Program-made: the position numbers and the translations under genes
The notes under the pieces: generated by a model
Seen by the model: only the letters and a program-made list of their open reading frames with translations
Databases searched by the model: none
What the model was told of the DNA's origin: nothing
Origin: Sphingobacterium puteale
GTDB lineage: Bacteria; Bacteroidota; Bacteroidia; Sphingobacteriales; Sphingobacteriaceae
NCBI RefSeq assembly: GCF_003627955.1
Contig: NZ_RBWS01000004.1
Coordinates: forward strand, 327,274 to 391,273
Direction: 5' to 3'
Length of the DNA: 64,000 bases
Part shown: piece after piece, positions 1 through 10,071 of the stretch
How the letters are laid out: each line of letters starts with the position of its first letter
Position numbering within the stretch: position 1 is the stretch's first letter

Positions 1-142
1 GAGAAATGCTTATTATGGAATACAATCCATTCTTGTTGGTTAAGTTGTCCCATGACGTCAATGAACCAAAGACTGGGTGTTCGGTTGCATATAATTTATT
101 GATACAATCAATAATTGAATTCCTGTCGACAATTGTCATCAT
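1..142 (-). CDS. partial CDS of unknown function, 5' end only
   Basis: An open frame on the minus strand starts with two ATG codons (142 and 139) and runs without a stop to the left edge of the window, giving the first 47 residues (MMTIVDRNSIIDC...). A GAGGA motif lies nine to thirteen bases upstream of the first ATG, which is a good ribosome binding site for this phylum. The residue mix looks like real protein, but I recognise no family. It is divergent from the collagen-like gene. The overlapping plus-strand frame at 6-254 has no such support. Confidence 0.45.
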   Translation of the reverse strand, partial: MMTIVDRNSIIDCINKLYATEHPVFGSLTSWDNLTNKNGLYSIISIS

Positions 143-299
143 TGTGCTATCCTCTTTTTGTACTCAAACGACATTAATCGAAATTCGCTGGGATCTCAAC
201 CGTCTCCTGCCAAAAATGGGTGTAATATTACAAATAAGACTTTTAACTAATTAAATGGGATTATCCACTTATTGCGATCTCTGTTTCGCTCATTATCGT

Positions 300-329
300 T
301 TTGTTGCAATTTGCGGAACAATACATTTG
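300..329 (+). promoter_or_regulatory. Bacteroidota-type promoter of the collagen-like gene
   Basis: TACATTTG at 322-329 matches the TAnnTTTG -7 element, with TTTG at 300-303 (spacer 18, slightly short). Transcription would begin near 336, about 20 bases before the ATG at 358, which supports that start codon. Confidence 0.5.
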
Positions 330-357
330 GAATATCGTTCACAAACTAATTATTCAA

Positions 358-1221
358 ATGAAAGGATTAAAAAGTATGCTGATGATCAGTCTAGGACTGG
401 TTATTTTTTTTCCTGTAAAAAGGGGGACACAGGGCCACAAGGAGCTACTGGTGAGAAAGGCGAACAAGGCGAAAAAGGGGTACAGGGGGTAAAAGGTGGA
501 GATGGAGCTACGATATTCTCTGGAGATGTCGTTCCATCAGCAAGCATAGGGAAAGCGGGAGATTATTATATCCGAAAAACGACTTCCGAAATGTATGGCC
601 CCAACAGATGCCGGATGGGGCAAAGCGATGTCCTTCAAGGGAGCGACAGGAGCTAATGGAGCGCCGGGATCCAAAATCCTGAGCGGGACCCAAATTCCGG
701 CAGTGTCGTTAGGTGTCGTAGGTGACTTCTACTTTAAAGTCGACAGTTATCAATTTTTTGGACCCAAGACCGCTTCTGTATGGGGTACAGGGATTAATCT
801 AAAAGGGATGACTGGTACAGCGAATGTCCTCTATAGTGGCTGGCAATATGCTACAGGAGTTAAAGATTCTATTATAGACGGTTCTGTAGTTAGAGTTATC
901 CATCTTGCTGCTAGAGGAATAACCACAACAATACTGAATAGTGGAACTGTAATGGTTTATTTAAATTATGGAGGAGGGGTGTTCCAGCTGGCTTTCACCT
1001 CAAGAGCCGGAGGGAGAATGAGCACGATCGCTCATCATCTGAAACAGAATCAAATCATTGTCTACAGGTTTGTTTACGATGGAGGAAGTCTTCTGAATTT
1101 AGTTAGTCAAATTAGTTATCGTTATGTGATTATTCCGGGAGGAACCATAGCAAGCCTGAAACGAAAGGGTGTGGACCTGAATGATGCAAGTCAGCTAGAG
1201 GTTGCATTGAAGTCTGAATAA
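358..1221 (+). pseudogene. collagen-like repeat lipoprotein gene with two frameshifts
   Basis: Three overlapping frames join into one protein. The ATG at 358 begins a signal peptide (MKGLKSMLMISLGLVIFF). After a frame change in the T8 run (404-411) it continues into SCKKGDTGPQGATG, giving a lipobox cysteine and about eight Gly-X-Y triplets. A second change in the C4 run (599-602) restores the frame that ends at 1221. Two related modules containing a GDYY/GDFY segment and a YGP/FGP motif follow, then a beta-rich C-terminal part. Such proteins are exported and anchored in the outer membrane; their role is unknown. Both breaks are in homopolymers, so sequencing error, phase variation or decay are all possible. 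Confidence 0.65.
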
Positions 1222-1291
1222 AATGTTTATTGTACTGAGTGAGAGGCTCAAAGTTCAGAATTTCGTTTTATCTTGTTTTTACAGCATAAAT

Positions 1292-1322
1292 AAAAAAAGC
1301 TCAACTGCGTTGAGCTTTTTTT
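1292..1322. terminator. bidirectional hairpin terminator
   Basis: AAAAAGCTCAA and TTGAGCTTTTT pair around a CTGCG loop, flanked by A and T runs. It can end both the collagen-like gene and the tRNA-Ser transcript. Confidence 0.8.
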
Positions 1323-1329
1323 GTAGTCT

Positions 1330-1419
1330 TGGCGGAAGAGGCGGGATTCGAACCCGCGGTACCGTTTCCAGTACGACAGTTTAGCAAACTGTTCCTTTCG
1401 GCCACTCAGGCACCCTTCC
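1330..1419 (-). tRNA. tRNA-Ser (anticodon GCU)
   Basis: The reverse complement folds as a class II tRNA. The acceptor GGAAGGG pairs with CTCTTCC, the anticodon loop carries GCT (positions 1383-1385 on the plus strand), there is a long variable arm, and the T-arm is GGGTTCGAATCCC. The discriminator is G and CCA is encoded. It reads AGC and AGU serine codons. A consensus promoter and the shared terminator flank it. Confidence 0.95.
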
Positions 1420-1433
1420 GTGTTTTGACATTG

Positions 1434-1464
1434 CAAACATAAGGCAATTATTTGAATCTGCAAA
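1434..1464 (-). promoter_or_regulatory. consensus promoter of tRNA-Ser
   Basis: On the minus strand TTTG (1464-1461), a 19-base spacer and TATGTTTG (1441-1434) match the Bacteroidota -33/-7 consensus. It ends 15 bases before the tRNA. Confidence 0.75.
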
Positions 1465-1546
1465 GCCTAAATATCAAAAAAAATGCAAAAAAAACGTAAC
1501 GTTACAATAAGCATTTGAATTTCAATTTGTTGTTTAGCAATTAAAA

Positions 1547-3664
1547 TTACATTGTTTTTTTGCTCAAATCATAATCCACCCGAACATGGTAAATACTTTT
1601 GAGCATAGCCTTGAAGATAACAGCCGATTCGGTAATATCTTTTAATGTAATATTGCTATTATTGAATTGCCCGCGCATCAGTTTATGTTCGATTATTTTA
1701 TCCACAAGATTATTGATGGACTCCTCTGAGGGTTCTTTTAAAGCTCTGGACGCCGCTTCCACTGAGTCGGCCATCATGAGTACAGCCGTTTCCTTAGAGA
1801 AAGGAATAGGGCCGGGGTAGGTAAATAAAGACTCGTCAACGAGTTTGTCCGGATTGTTTTTAACAAACACATTGTAAAAGTAGTCCACTCGGGTGGTACC
1901 ATGGTGTGTTCGGATAAAATCGAGGATCACTTCGGGAAGCTGATGTTTCTTAGCGATATCCACACCTTTGATGACATGGGAGATAATAATTTGCGCACTT
2001 TGTTCCGGAGAAAGTTCATCGTGTGGATTTTTTTCTGTCTTTTGGTTCTCAATAAAAAATTGTGGATTGGTCAATTTGCCGATGTCATGGTACAGCGCTC
2101 CGGCGCGAACCAACAGTGGGTTGCCTCCAATTTTATAAATTGCCGCCTCAGCCAGATTGGCTACCTGTAGGGAGTGCTGAAAGGTGCCCGGCGCTTTAAA
2201 GGATAGCTCCCGCAATAATTTGGAGTTACTGTTTGTGAGCTCCATCAGCGTCAGGTCGGATACTATTCCAAAGAGTTTTTCGAAAGCATAGATCATCGGA
2301 TAGGCCAGCAACGTGATCATGACACTGACCAAGAATGGAAGGAGGTCCGACCAGTAGATGGTATCAATAGAGCCATTTCTTGTGACCACTAGCCCGATGT
2401 AAGCGATCCAGTATGTCCCCAGGATAATTGCTGAAGAAACAAACAGTTGTTCACGTTTTACCAATGTTTTGATACTATAGATTGCAACAATGCCTGCCAT
2501 AAATTGTAAAAAGACAAACTCAAAACTGTTTGGTACAAAGAGTCCGGCCAAAAGCACCATCAACAGATGGATATTCAGAGCGACACGGGTGTCAAACAGG
2601 ATGCGAATGATAATGGGGACGGCACAAAACGGAATATAATACAAATTGGGTATTTTGATCTTGATAGCCCAAGATAGTACAGCAAGCATCCCAATGATAA
2701 CAATCATGATAATCATCAATAACCTATTGTTGAAATAAATGTCCTTTCGGAAAAGGAAAAGAAATACCATGAGTATCGAAAGCGCGAGGGATATGATCAG
2801 AAATTGTCCCAGTGTGACATAGTTTTGATTTCCGCTTATTTTGCCTTCATCTTCATACACTTTACGCAGTGATTCGAGCTTCTGGTAAGTCTCATTGGAT
2901 ATAATTTTTTCTTTTTCCGCAATCAGTTCACCTTTCTGAACTACACCTCGGGTAGCGGATATATTTGTGATCGCATTTTGTTCAAGCGCTTCGGTTTGCT
3001 GATCGTTATAGATGTAATTAATCGTGATGTAATTTTTTAATGTCTCCTCGAGCCAGCCTTTCTGTTTGATTTTGGTCAGCTTGGGCATTAAATTGTCCAT
3101 ATATTCATAAGAACTTTCAATGGTGTAACAATCTGCCGTATTTTTTTGTGAAGCAACCTTATCTTGTATTAATGTGAAATTATAATGTTTCGAAGCTGGG
3201 GATTTGTCATTGTTGCGGTTTTGAAACCGGTTATTCAGCGAGAGAATACCTTTACCATAGAGATGGTTTAATATCGCATTTCCGGCACTGCGATAATCGT
3301 TGATATTTTCATGTGTTGTATCCAGTTTGCTGCTTTGCCATTTTTCGGACAAATCGGTATTGAATTGGTCGATCTGTTCTTTGCTTGTTGTCGAATTGGC
3401 ATTATAAATCGGCTGAATCGTATTTAATATACTTTTTTTGTCTGCATTGAGCTCTTCCTGCGTCTTCAGGATCGCAAAATTGTAAGGTGATATGAGATTT
3501 TCATGGTTCCAGACTTTTCCTTTTTGAAACTCATATCGGAACCGTGGTTGTTTGGGAAGAAAAATACAAATCAGGACGATCGTGATTAGTATTAATCCAA
3601 TTTTTCGGATGAGATTTTCCGTTGTGTTTAATTCTCTTTTATATTTTATTTTTAATCTTCCCAC
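1547..3664 (-). CDS. pgpH: PgpH-type 7TM-HD phosphodiesterase (likely c-di-AMP)
   Basis: A membrane-bound HD phosphodiesterase of the PgpH family, which hydrolyses cyclic di-AMP in Listeria. The N-terminus has one membrane helix (about 20-38), then a large extracytoplasmic region (about 45-280), about seven helices (about 285-485) and a cytoplasmic HD domain. His526-Asp527 lie in LYHDIGKL, and later motifs include HHGTT and MMADSVEAA, all expected for a metal-dependent HD hydrolase. At 705 residues it has the usual length. The gene stands alone and diverges from rpe. Its stop is well separated from the tRNA. The substrate is inferred from the family; no cyclic di-AMP synthase is in the window. 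Confidence 0.85.
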   Translation of the reverse strand: MGRLKIKYKRELNTTENLIRKIGLILITIVLICIFLPKQPRFRYEFQKGKVWNHENLISPYNFAILKTQEELNADKKSILNTIQPIYNANSTTSKEQIDQFNTDLSEKWQSSKLDTTHENINDYRSAGNAILNHLYGKGILSLNNRFQNRNNDKSPASKHYNFTLIQDKVASQKNTADCYTIESSYEYMDNLMPKLTKIKQKGWLEETLKNYITINYIYNDQQTEALEQNAITNISATRGVVQKGELIAEKEKIISNETYQKLESLRKVYEDEGKISGNQNYVTLGQFLIISLALSILMVFLFLFRKDIYFNNRLLMIIMIVIIGMLAVLSWAIKIKIPNLYYIPFCAVPIIIRILFDTRVALNIHLLMVLLAGLFVPNSFEFVFLQFMAGIVAIYSIKTLVKREQLFVSSAIILGTYWIAYIGLVVTRNGSIDTIYWSDLLPFLVSVMITLLAYPMIYAFEKLFGIVSDLTLMELTNSNSKLLRELSFKAPGTFQHSLQVANLAEAAIYKIGGNPLLVRAGALYHDIGKLTNPQFFIENQKTEKNPHDELSPEQSAQIIISHVIKGVDIAKKHQLPEVILDFIRTHHGTTRVDYFYNVFVKNNPDKLVDESLFTYPGPIPFSKETAVLMMADSVEAASRALKEPSEESINNLVDKIIEHKLMRGQFNNSNITLKDITESAVIFKAMLKSIYHVRVDYDLSKKTM

Positions 3665-3699
3665 TGCGAACGATGTTTTTATTATATAAAGTTAATATA

Positions 3700-3707
3700 C
3701 AAATGTA
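3700..3707 (-). promoter_or_regulatory. -7 element of the HD phosphodiesterase gene
   Basis: TACATTTG on the minus strand fits TAnnTTTG, 36 bases before the ATG at 3664. No clear -33 element was seen. Confidence 0.5.
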
Positions 3708-3795
3708 GTTATAATTTATTTTTCGTGGATTCTGCCAGCTGCTATTTGAATCACGTTAAATGTGGAGAATGTTACGCTGAACAGAAAATACTTGT

Positions 3796-3803
3796 TATCT
3801 TTG
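3796..3803 (+). promoter_or_regulatory. -7 element of rpe
   Basis: TATCTTTG fits TAnnTTTG and ends 15 bases before the ATG at 3819. It would place the transcript start between the upstream in-frame ATG (3762) and 3819, so the longer reading frame cannot be the translated one. Confidence 0.6.
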
Positions 3804-3818
3804 CAAAAAAAACACAAC

Positions 3819-4499
3819 ATGTCAACAAAATCACATCTCATTGCACCATCCGTTCTTGCTGCAGACTTCGCAAAATTATACGATGATATCATCATGGTAA
3901 ACAAGAGTGAGGCTGATTGGTTTCACATCGATATTATGGACGGCGTTTTTGTGCCGAATATTTCATTTGGATTTCCGGTGATGCAAGCAATCGCGAAACA
4001 TGCTACAAAGCCGTTGGATGTGCACTTGATGATTGTTGATCCTGATCGCTATTTGCAGGTCTGTAAAGATTCCGGAGCAGACATAATTACTGTACACTAT
4101 GAAGCTTGTACGCATTTGCACCGTACATTAGCGGCTATTAAAGAATTGGGCTGTAAAGCGGGGGTCGCGTTGAATCCACATACGCCAGTTGCCCTTTTGA
4201 AGGATGTTTTGGCTGATCTGGACCTTGTGTGCCTGATGTCTGTCAATCCCGGGTTCGGTGGACAAAAGTTTATCCCGAATACCTATGCAAAAGTGCAGGA
4301 ACTCCGTGCAATGGCTCAGGGTGTCAATGATGGCTTGTTGATCGAAATCGACGGTGGAGTTACCACAGCAAATGCAGCACAGCTGTTGAAAGCGGGTGCT
4401 GATGTACTTGTTGCGGGTTCGTTTGTGTTTAATGCTGCAGATCCGTTGGAGACTGTAAAAACATTAAAAGATATAGATATTGCTCTAGCAAAAATATAG
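3819..4499 (+). CDS. rpe: ribulose-phosphate 3-epimerase
   Basis: Interconverts ribulose 5-phosphate and xylulose 5-phosphate in the pentose phosphate pathway. The protein begins MSTKSHLIAPSVLAADFAKL and has the family signatures DWFHIDIMDGVFVPNISFG, VHLMIVDP, MSVNPGFGGQKF and IDGGV, which carry the metal-binding His/Asp residues of this TIM barrel. With the start at 3819 it has 226 residues, the normal length; an upstream in-frame ATG at 3762 would add 19 unconserved residues and lies upstream of the likely promoter. It is followed by a strong terminator, so it is probably monocistronic. Confidence 0.95.
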   Translation: MSTKSHLIAPSVLAADFAKLYDDIIMVNKSEADWFHIDIMDGVFVPNISFGFPVMQAIAKHATKPLDVHLMIVDPDRYLQVCKDSGADIITVHYEACTHLHRTLAAIKELGCKAGVALNPHTPVALLKDVLADLDLVCLMSVNPGFGGQKFIPNTYAKVQELRAMAQGVNDGLLIEIDGGVTTANAAQLLKAGADVLVAGSFVFNAADPLETVKTLKDIDIALAKI

Positions 4500-4507
4500 A
4501 GATATGC

Positions 4508-4543
4508 AGAGGTGATTTAGTAAAATAAATCACCTCTTTTTTT
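4508..4543 (+). terminator. terminator after rpe
   Basis: GAGGTGATTTA pairs with TAAATCACCTC around a short loop and is followed by a run of seven T. Confidence 0.85.
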
Positions 4544-4866
4544 ATGGCGGATAACGGGAAGAAAACAAATTCAGGAAAAAACGAGCGGATGATATAAGTG
4601 CTGTTTAGAACAATTCCAAATTGATTTAAATAAATGGAATGCATGCGTTTAAAGTTGGATTTTCACTATTTTTGTATTTAGTCATAATAGTTGATTTAAG
4701 GTAAAAAAATCGACTTGAATACACGAATTGAACGGGCTAATTTATAAGGTAGTGTAGCGGGGCTGCATGAGTTTTCTATTAGCTTAATTATATTACAGAC
4801 ACGGTAGTGGAAGAAGGTAAAAAATATATCTTCTGAACTATCCTTAAAATAGAAAGATTGATATCT
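4544..4866 (+). other. gene-free stretch holding the acnB promoter and long leader
   Basis: No coding frame here is convincing. The only clear element is the -7 box at 4667-4674. If it drives acnB the mRNA has a leader of roughly 185 bases. I see no riboswitch family that I can name in it. Confidence 0.5.
4667..4674 (+). promoter_or_regulatory. -7 element, probable acnB promoter
   Basis: TATTTTTG fits TAnnTTTG. It lies about 190 bases upstream of the acnB ATG. No good -33 element was seen, so the call is tentative. Confidence 0.4.
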
Positions 4867-7629
4867 ATGAGTATTTACAACGATTACGTACAAGAGGTTG
4901 TAGAGCGAGAAGGCCAGGGATTACATCCTAAGCCTATTGACGGAGCAGAATTACTAAGTGAGGTAATTGCTCAGATTAAAGATTTAAACAATGAAAATAG
5001 AGCGGAATCTTTAAGATTGTTTATTTATAATACTTTGCCCGGAACAACACCTGCGGCTGGTGTTAAGGCGCAGTTCCTAAAGGAAATTATTTTGGGTGAA
5101 TCAGTTGTTGCTGAAATTACTCCTGCTTTTGCTTTTGAGCTATTGTCTCATATGAAGGGTGGACCTTCGATCAAGGTGCTATTGGACTTAGCGCTAGGTA
5201 CTGATCTTGCGATCGCCAATCAAGCTGCAGAGGTACTTAAAACTCAGGTTTTCTTATATGATGCGGATACAGCTCGTTTGAAGGAAGCCTTTGAACAAGG
5301 AAACGCTGTTGCAAAAGATATTTTAGAAAGCTATGCGAAAGCTGAATTCTTTACGAAACTTCCTGAAGTAGCGGAAGAAATCCAGGTGGTTACTTTTATC
5401 GCGGGTGTAGGTGACATTTCTACGGATTTATTATCTCCAGGTAATCAGGCGCATTCACGTTCTGATCGTGAATTGCATGGTAAATGTATGATCACGCCAG
5501 AAGCACAGCAACAAATCAAAGAATTACAGGCACAACATCCTGGCAAAAGCGTGATGTTGATCGCTGAGCGAGGTACAATGGGAGTAGGATCCTCACGGAT
5601 GTCAGGGGTGAACAATGTGGCCTTATGGACAGGTAAACAGGCAAGTCCTTATGTTCCTTTTGTAAACATTGCTCCGATTGTAGGTGGTACGAACGGCATC
5701 TCACCAATTTTCTTGACGACAGTAGATGTTACCGGCGGTATCGGTATCGATCTTAAAAACTGGGTGAAGAAGGTAGATGAAAATGGAAATGTTGTTCGCA
5801 ATGAAAAAGACGAGCCTGTTTTGGAGGAAGTTTATTCTGTCGCTACAGGTACTGTTTTGACCATTAATACAAAAACAAAGAAATTATATAATGGAACGCA
5901 GGAGCTAATTGATATTTCAAAGGCTTTGACACCACAGAAAATGGAATTTATCAAAGCAGGTGGTTCTTATGCTATCGTATTTGGTAAAAAAATCCAAACT
6001 TTTGCAGCACAAACATTAGGTATCCAGGCACCGACGGTATTTGCTCCTTCGAAAGAAATCACGATTGAAGGTCAGGGTTTAACTGCTGTAGAAAAAATCT
6101 TCAACAAAAATGCGGTAGGTGTGACACCGGGCAAAGTATTGCATGCTGGTTCTGACGTTCGTGTTAAAGTAAATATTGTCGGTTCTCAAGATACGACAGG
6201 TTTAATGACTGCACAGGAGTTGGAAGCTATGGCTGCGACGGTCATCTCGCCTACAGTTGATGGTGCCTACCAATCAGGTTGTCATACAGCATCTGTTTGG
6301 GATAAGAAAGCGCAAGCGAACATTCCAAAATTGATGAAATTTATGAACGATTTTGGTTTGATCACTGCTCGCGATCCAAAAGGCGTTTATCACTCCATGA
6401 CCGATGTTATCCACAAAGTATTAAACGATATTACGATTGACGAATGGGCAATCATTATCGGCGGTGACTCGCATACACGTATGTCTAAAGGTGTGGCCTT
6501 CGGTGCTGACTCAGGTACTGTTGCATTAGCATTGGCTACGGGTGAGGCTTCTATGCCGATTCCCGAATCTGTAAAAGTTACTTTTAAAGGCAGTATGAAG
6601 GAGCACATGGATTTCCGTGATGTTGTGCATGCTACCCAAGCACAGATGTTGCAGCAATTTGCTGGAGAAAACGTTTTCCAAGGTAGAATCATTGAGGTTC
6701 ATATCGGTACCTTACTTGCTGATCAAGCCTTTACTTTTACTGACTGGACAGCGGAGATGAAAGCAAAAGCATCCATCTGTATTTCTCAGGATGATACGTT
6801 AATTGAATCGTTAGAAATTGCGAAAAACCGTATCCAAATCATGATTGATAAGGGTATGGAAAATAAAAACAATGTTTTACAAGGTTTGATCGATAAAGCG
6901 AACAAGCGTATCGAAGAAATTAAATCAGGTGTGAAACCAGCGTTGACTCCAGATAACAACGCAAAATATTATGCTGAGGTTGTGGTTGACTTGGATCTTA
7001 TTGAAGAGCCAATGATCGCAGATCCAGATGTAAATAACGTGGACGTTTCTAAACGTTATACGCACGATACGATTCGTGACCTTTCTTACTATGGCGGAAA
7101 CAAAAAGGTGGATTTAGGTTTCGTTGGTTCTTGTATGGTGCATAAGGACGATTTAAAAATCGTTTCAAAAATGTTGCGTAATATCGAGCAGCAAAAAGGT
7201 GTAGTTACCTTTGAAGCTCCATTGGTTGTTGCAGCGCCAACATATAATATTATCGATGAGTTAAAAGCAGAAGGTGACTGGGAATTCTTGCAAAAATATT
7301 CGGGATTTGAATTCAGTGATGCATTGCCAAAAAGCACTGCACGTACAGAATATGAAAATATCATGTACTTGGAGCGTCCCGGTTGTAACCTTTGCATGGG
7401 TAACCAAGAGAAAGCTGCGAAGGGTGATACAGTAATGGCTACTTCTACACGTTTGTTCCAGGGCCGTGTCGTAGAGGATAGAGATGGTAAAAAGGGTGAA
7501 TCTTTATTGGCGTCTACACCTGTTGTCGTACTTTCCGCTATTTTAGGTCGTATCCCTAATATAGAAGAATATAAAGCTGCTGTCGAGGGCATTAACTTAA
7601 CTAAATTTGCGCCTATTCCGACAAAATAA
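4867..7629 (+). CDS. acnB: aconitate hydratase B / 2-methylisocitrate dehydratase
   Basis: Catalyses citrate-isocitrate interconversion in the TCA cycle; members also act on 2-methylisocitrate. The order is that of AcnB: an N-terminal HEAT-like domain (about 1-160), a swivel domain placed early, then the catalytic domains. Three cysteines expected to hold the 4Fe-4S cluster are visible: Cys756 in GSCM, and Cys840 and Cys843 in GCNLCMGNQ. The ATG at 4867 gives 920 residues; the in-frame TTG at 4858 is less likely. It is 50 bases upstream of a second, mitochondrial-type aconitase and probably cotranscribed with it. AcnB proteins in enterobacteria also bind mRNA; whether this one does is not visible. 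Confidence 0.93.
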   Translation: MSIYNDYVQEVVEREGQGLHPKPIDGAELLSEVIAQIKDLNNENRAESLRLFIYNTLPGTTPAAGVKAQFLKEIILGESVVAEITPAFAFELLSHMKGGPSIKVLLDLALGTDLAIANQAAEVLKTQVFLYDADTARLKEAFEQGNAVAKDILESYAKAEFFTKLPEVAEEIQVVTFIAGVGDISTDLLSPGNQAHSRSDRELHGKCMITPEAQQQIKELQAQHPGKSVMLIAERGTMGVGSSRMSGVNNVALWTGKQASPYVPFVNIAPIVGGTNGISPIFLTTVDVTGGIGIDLKNWVKKVDENGNVVRNEKDEPVLEEVYSVATGTVLTINTKTKKLYNGTQELIDISKALTPQKMEFIKAGGSYAIVFGKKIQTFAAQTLGIQAPTVFAPSKEITIEGQGLTAVEKIFNKNAVGVTPGKVLHAGSDVRVKVNIVGSQDTTGLMTAQELEAMAATVISPTVDGAYQSGCHTASVWDKKAQANIPKLMKFMNDFGLITARDPKGVYHSMTDVIHKVLNDITIDEWAIIIGGDSHTRMSKGVAFGADSGTVALALATGEASMPIPESVKVTFKGSMKEHMDFRDVVHATQAQMLQQFAGENVFQGRIIEVHIGTLLADQAFTFTDWTAEMKAKASICISQDDTLIESLEIAKNRIQIMIDKGMENKNNVLQGLIDKANKRIEEIKSGVKPALTPDNNAKYYAEVVVDLDLIEEPMIADPDVNNVDVSKRYTHDTIRDLSYYGGNKKVDLGFVGSCMVHKDDLKIVSKMLRNIEQQKGVVTFEAPLVVAAPTYNIIDELKAEGDWEFLQKYSGFEFSDALPKSTARTEYENIMYLERPGCNLCMGNQEKAAKGDTVMATSTRLFQGRVVEDRDGKKGESLLASTPVVVLSAILGRIPNIEEYKAAVEGINLTKFAPIPTK

Positions 7630-7679
7630 AAGCTACCAGGGTTTCAGTAACTTAATTAAATAACATAAATAAGAGAGAT

Positions 7680-9947
7680 ATGGCTTTTGATGTAGATATG
7701 ATAAAAAAGGTATATAGCCGTTATGACGAACGCATTGCAGCGGCCCGTCAGGTGGTGAACAAACCTTTGACTTTATCTGAGAAAATTTTATATGCCCACC
7801 TTTGGGATGGTAATGCGACAGAAGATTACAAACGCGGCGTTTCTTATGTTGATTTTGCTCCTGACCGTGTAGCGATGCAAGATGCAACTGCACAAATGGC
7901 TTTATTGCAATTTATGCAGGCCGGACGTCCTAAAGTAGCAGTTCCTTCTACTGTTCATTGTGATCACTTGATCCAGGCCAAAGAAGGTGCAGATAAAGAT
8001 TTAGCCCGTGCTAAAAACGAAAGTTCAGAAGTATTTAACTTCTTGAGCTCTGTTTCAAATAAATATGGTATCGGTTTCTGGAAACCCGGTGCTGGTATTA
8101 TTCACCAGGTTGTATTGGAAAATTATGCATTTCCGGGTGGTATGATGATTGGTACAGATTCACATACCGTCAATGCCGGCGGTCTGGGTATGGTAGCCAT
8201 CGGTGTAGGTGGTGCTGATGCCTGTGATGTGATGGCAGGCTTACCTTGGGAATTAAAATTCCCGAAATTAATCGGTGTTAAATTGACTGGTAAATTAAGT
8301 GGTTGGGCTGCCGCAAAAGACGTTATCCTAAAAGTTGCAGGAATCTTGACGGTAAAGGGTGGAACCGGCGCAATCGTTGAATATTTTGGCGAAGGTGCGG
8401 AGTCTCTATCTTGTACAGGTAAAGGAACAATCTGTAATATGGGGGCTGAAATAGGCGCGACTACCTCAACATTTGGTTATGACGCGTCGATGGAGCGTTA
8501 CCTTCGTGCGACAGGTCGTGCTGAGGTTGCAGATGCCGCCAATGCCATTAAACAGCACTTGACAGCTGATGCTGAAGTCTATGCTAATCCGGAGCAATAT
8601 TTCGATCAATTGATCGAAATTAATCTTTCGGAATTAGAGCCTTCGTTGAACGGGCCATTTACGCCAGATCTATATACCCCGGTTTCACGTATGCGCGAAG
8701 AGGCAGCTAAGAATGGTTGGCCTTTGAAAGTAGAGTGGGGACTGATTGGATCCTGTACAAACTCTTCGTATGAAGATTTGTCGCGTGCTGCATCCATTGC
8801 AAAACAAGCTGTTGATAAAGGGTTGATCACCAAAGCTGAATTTGGTATTAATCCTGGTTCTGAGCAGGTTCGTTTTACGGCAGATCGTGATGGTTTGTTA
8901 AAGACATTTGAAGATCTTAACGCTACGATATTCACCAATGCTTGTGGTCCATGTATCGGTATGTGGGATCGTGTGGGGGCGGATAAGCAAGAGAAAAACA
9001 CAATTGTTCACTCGTTCAACCGTAACTTTGCGAAACGTGCGGATGGTAATCCAAATACCTATGCATTCGTTGCATCACCAGAATTGGTTGCTGCAATTGC
9101 AATTTCCGGTGATTTGGGTTTTAATCCGGTTACGGATACATTAACCAACAATAAAGGTGAGCAGGTGAAGTTGGATCCTCCTGTGGGCGATGAGTTACCA
9201 ACAAAAGGATTTGCTGTCGATGATCCGGGATATCAGGCTCCGGCAGCAGATGGTAGTGCTGTTGTTGTTGACGTCGCTCCGACATCAGACCGTCTCCAAT
9301 TGTTGGAACCTTTTGCAGCTTGGGAAGGTACAGACTTAAAAGGTTTGAAATTATTGATCAAAGCAAAAGGTAAATGTACAACGGATCATATTTCTATGGC
9401 TGGTCCTTGGTTGAAATACCGTGGTCACTTAGATAATATCTCAAATAATATGCTGATCGGTGCGGTTAACTTCTTCAATGAGAAAACCGACAACGTGAAG
9501 AATCAATTGACGGGTGAATACGGTCCTGTTCCGGCAACGCAACGTGACTATAAAGCACATAACATCGGATCAATTGTGGTAGGGGATGAGAACTATGGTG
9601 AAGGGTCTTCGCGTGAGCATGCTGCGATGGAACCTCGTCATTTGGGTGTGCGCGCAGTATTGGTTAAATCTTTTGCTCGTATCCACGAGACAAACCTGAA
9701 AAAACAAGGTATGTTGGGCTTAACTTTTGCGAACAAGGACGACTATAACAAAATTCAGGAAAATGATACGATTGATATCCTTGGCTTGACAGAGTTTGCT
9801 CCTGGTAAACCACTGACTCTTGTCTTGCACCATGCAGATGGAACGCAAGAGCAGATCTTGGCAAACCACACTTACAATGCACAACAGATCGAATGGTTTA
9901 AAGCCGGAGGTGCTTTGAATATTATCCGTAAGAATCAAGCGCAATAA
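7680..9947 (+). CDS. acn: aconitate hydratase, mitochondrial type
   Basis: A second aconitase, 755 residues, of the size and domain order of mitochondrial aconitase rather than of bacterial AcnA (about 890). Cluster ligands are Cys359 in GSCTNSS and Cys422/Cys425 in [10 protein letters not shown], almost the same numbering as the pig heart enzyme. Other signatures are [15 protein letters not shown] and the swivel-domain motif [10 protein letters not shown]. It follows acnB in the same direction, so the cell makes two unrelated-order aconitases from one operon. The two may differ in oxygen sensitivity or substrate, but the sequence does not say which. Confidence 0.93.
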   Translation: MAFDVDMIKKVYSRYDERIAAARQVVNKPLTLSEKILYAHLWDGNATEDYKRGVSYVDFAPDRVAMQDATAQMALLQFMQAGRPKVAVPSTVHCDHLIQAKEGADKDLARAKNESSEVFNFLSSVSNKYGIGFWKPGAGIIHQVVLENYAFPGGMMIGTDSHTVNAGGLGMVAIGVGGADACDVMAGLPWELKFPKLIGVKLTGKLSGWAAAKDVILKVAGILTVKGGTGAIVEYFGEGAESLSCTGKGTICNMGAEIGATTSTFGYDASMERYLRATGRAEVADAANAIKQHLTADAEVYANPEQYFDQLIEINLSELEPSLNGPFTPDLYTPVSRMREEAAKNGWPLKVEWGLIGSCTNSSYEDLSRAASIAKQAVDKGLITKAEFGINPGSEQVRFTADRDGLLKTFEDLNATIFTNACGPCIGMWDRVGADKQEKNTIVHSFNRNFAKRADGNPNTYAFVASPELVAAIAISGDLGFNPVTDTLTNNKGEQVKLDPPVGDELPTKGFAVDDPGYQAPAADGSAVVVDVAPTSDRLQLLEPFAAWEGTDLKGLKLLIKAKGKCTTDHISMAGPWLKYRGHLDNISNNMLIGAVNFFNEKTDNVKNQLTGEYGPVPATQRDYKAHNIGSIVVGDENYGEGSSREHAAMEPRHLGVRAVLVKSFARIHETNLKKQGMLGLTFANKDDYNKIQENDTIDILGLTEFAPGKPLTLVLHHADGTQEQILANHTYNAQQIEWFKAGGALNIIRKNQAQ

Positions 9948-9971
9948 AATGATTCCATAAAAATTTAGTTT

Positions 9972-10003
9972 AAAAGCTGCTTTCGTCCGAAAGCAGCTTT
10001 TTT
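9972..10003 (+). terminator. terminator of the aconitase operon
   Basis: AAAGCTGCTTTCG and a complementary arm around a short loop, followed by seven T. Confidence 0.85.
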
Positions 10004-10071
10004 TATGCAAGTTCAAGTAATGAAACATTTCTGTGATCTTCGTCATATTTTCCTAATTTCCACATGTTTTA

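Noticed and set aside
6..254. Plus-strand open frame of 82 codons
   Set aside because: No ribosome binding site or family pattern; the opposite strand holds a better-supported start of a gene in the same place.
3762..3818. Upstream start for rpe
   Set aside because: The added residues are not family-like, and the likely -7 promoter element lies inside this stretch.
4544..4866. Riboswitch in the acnB leader
   Set aside because: No fold or conserved core of a known class could be recognised by eye.
7089..7592. Antisense 167-codon frame within acnB
   Set aside because: A shadow of acnB codon usage; no start signal and no recognisable pattern.
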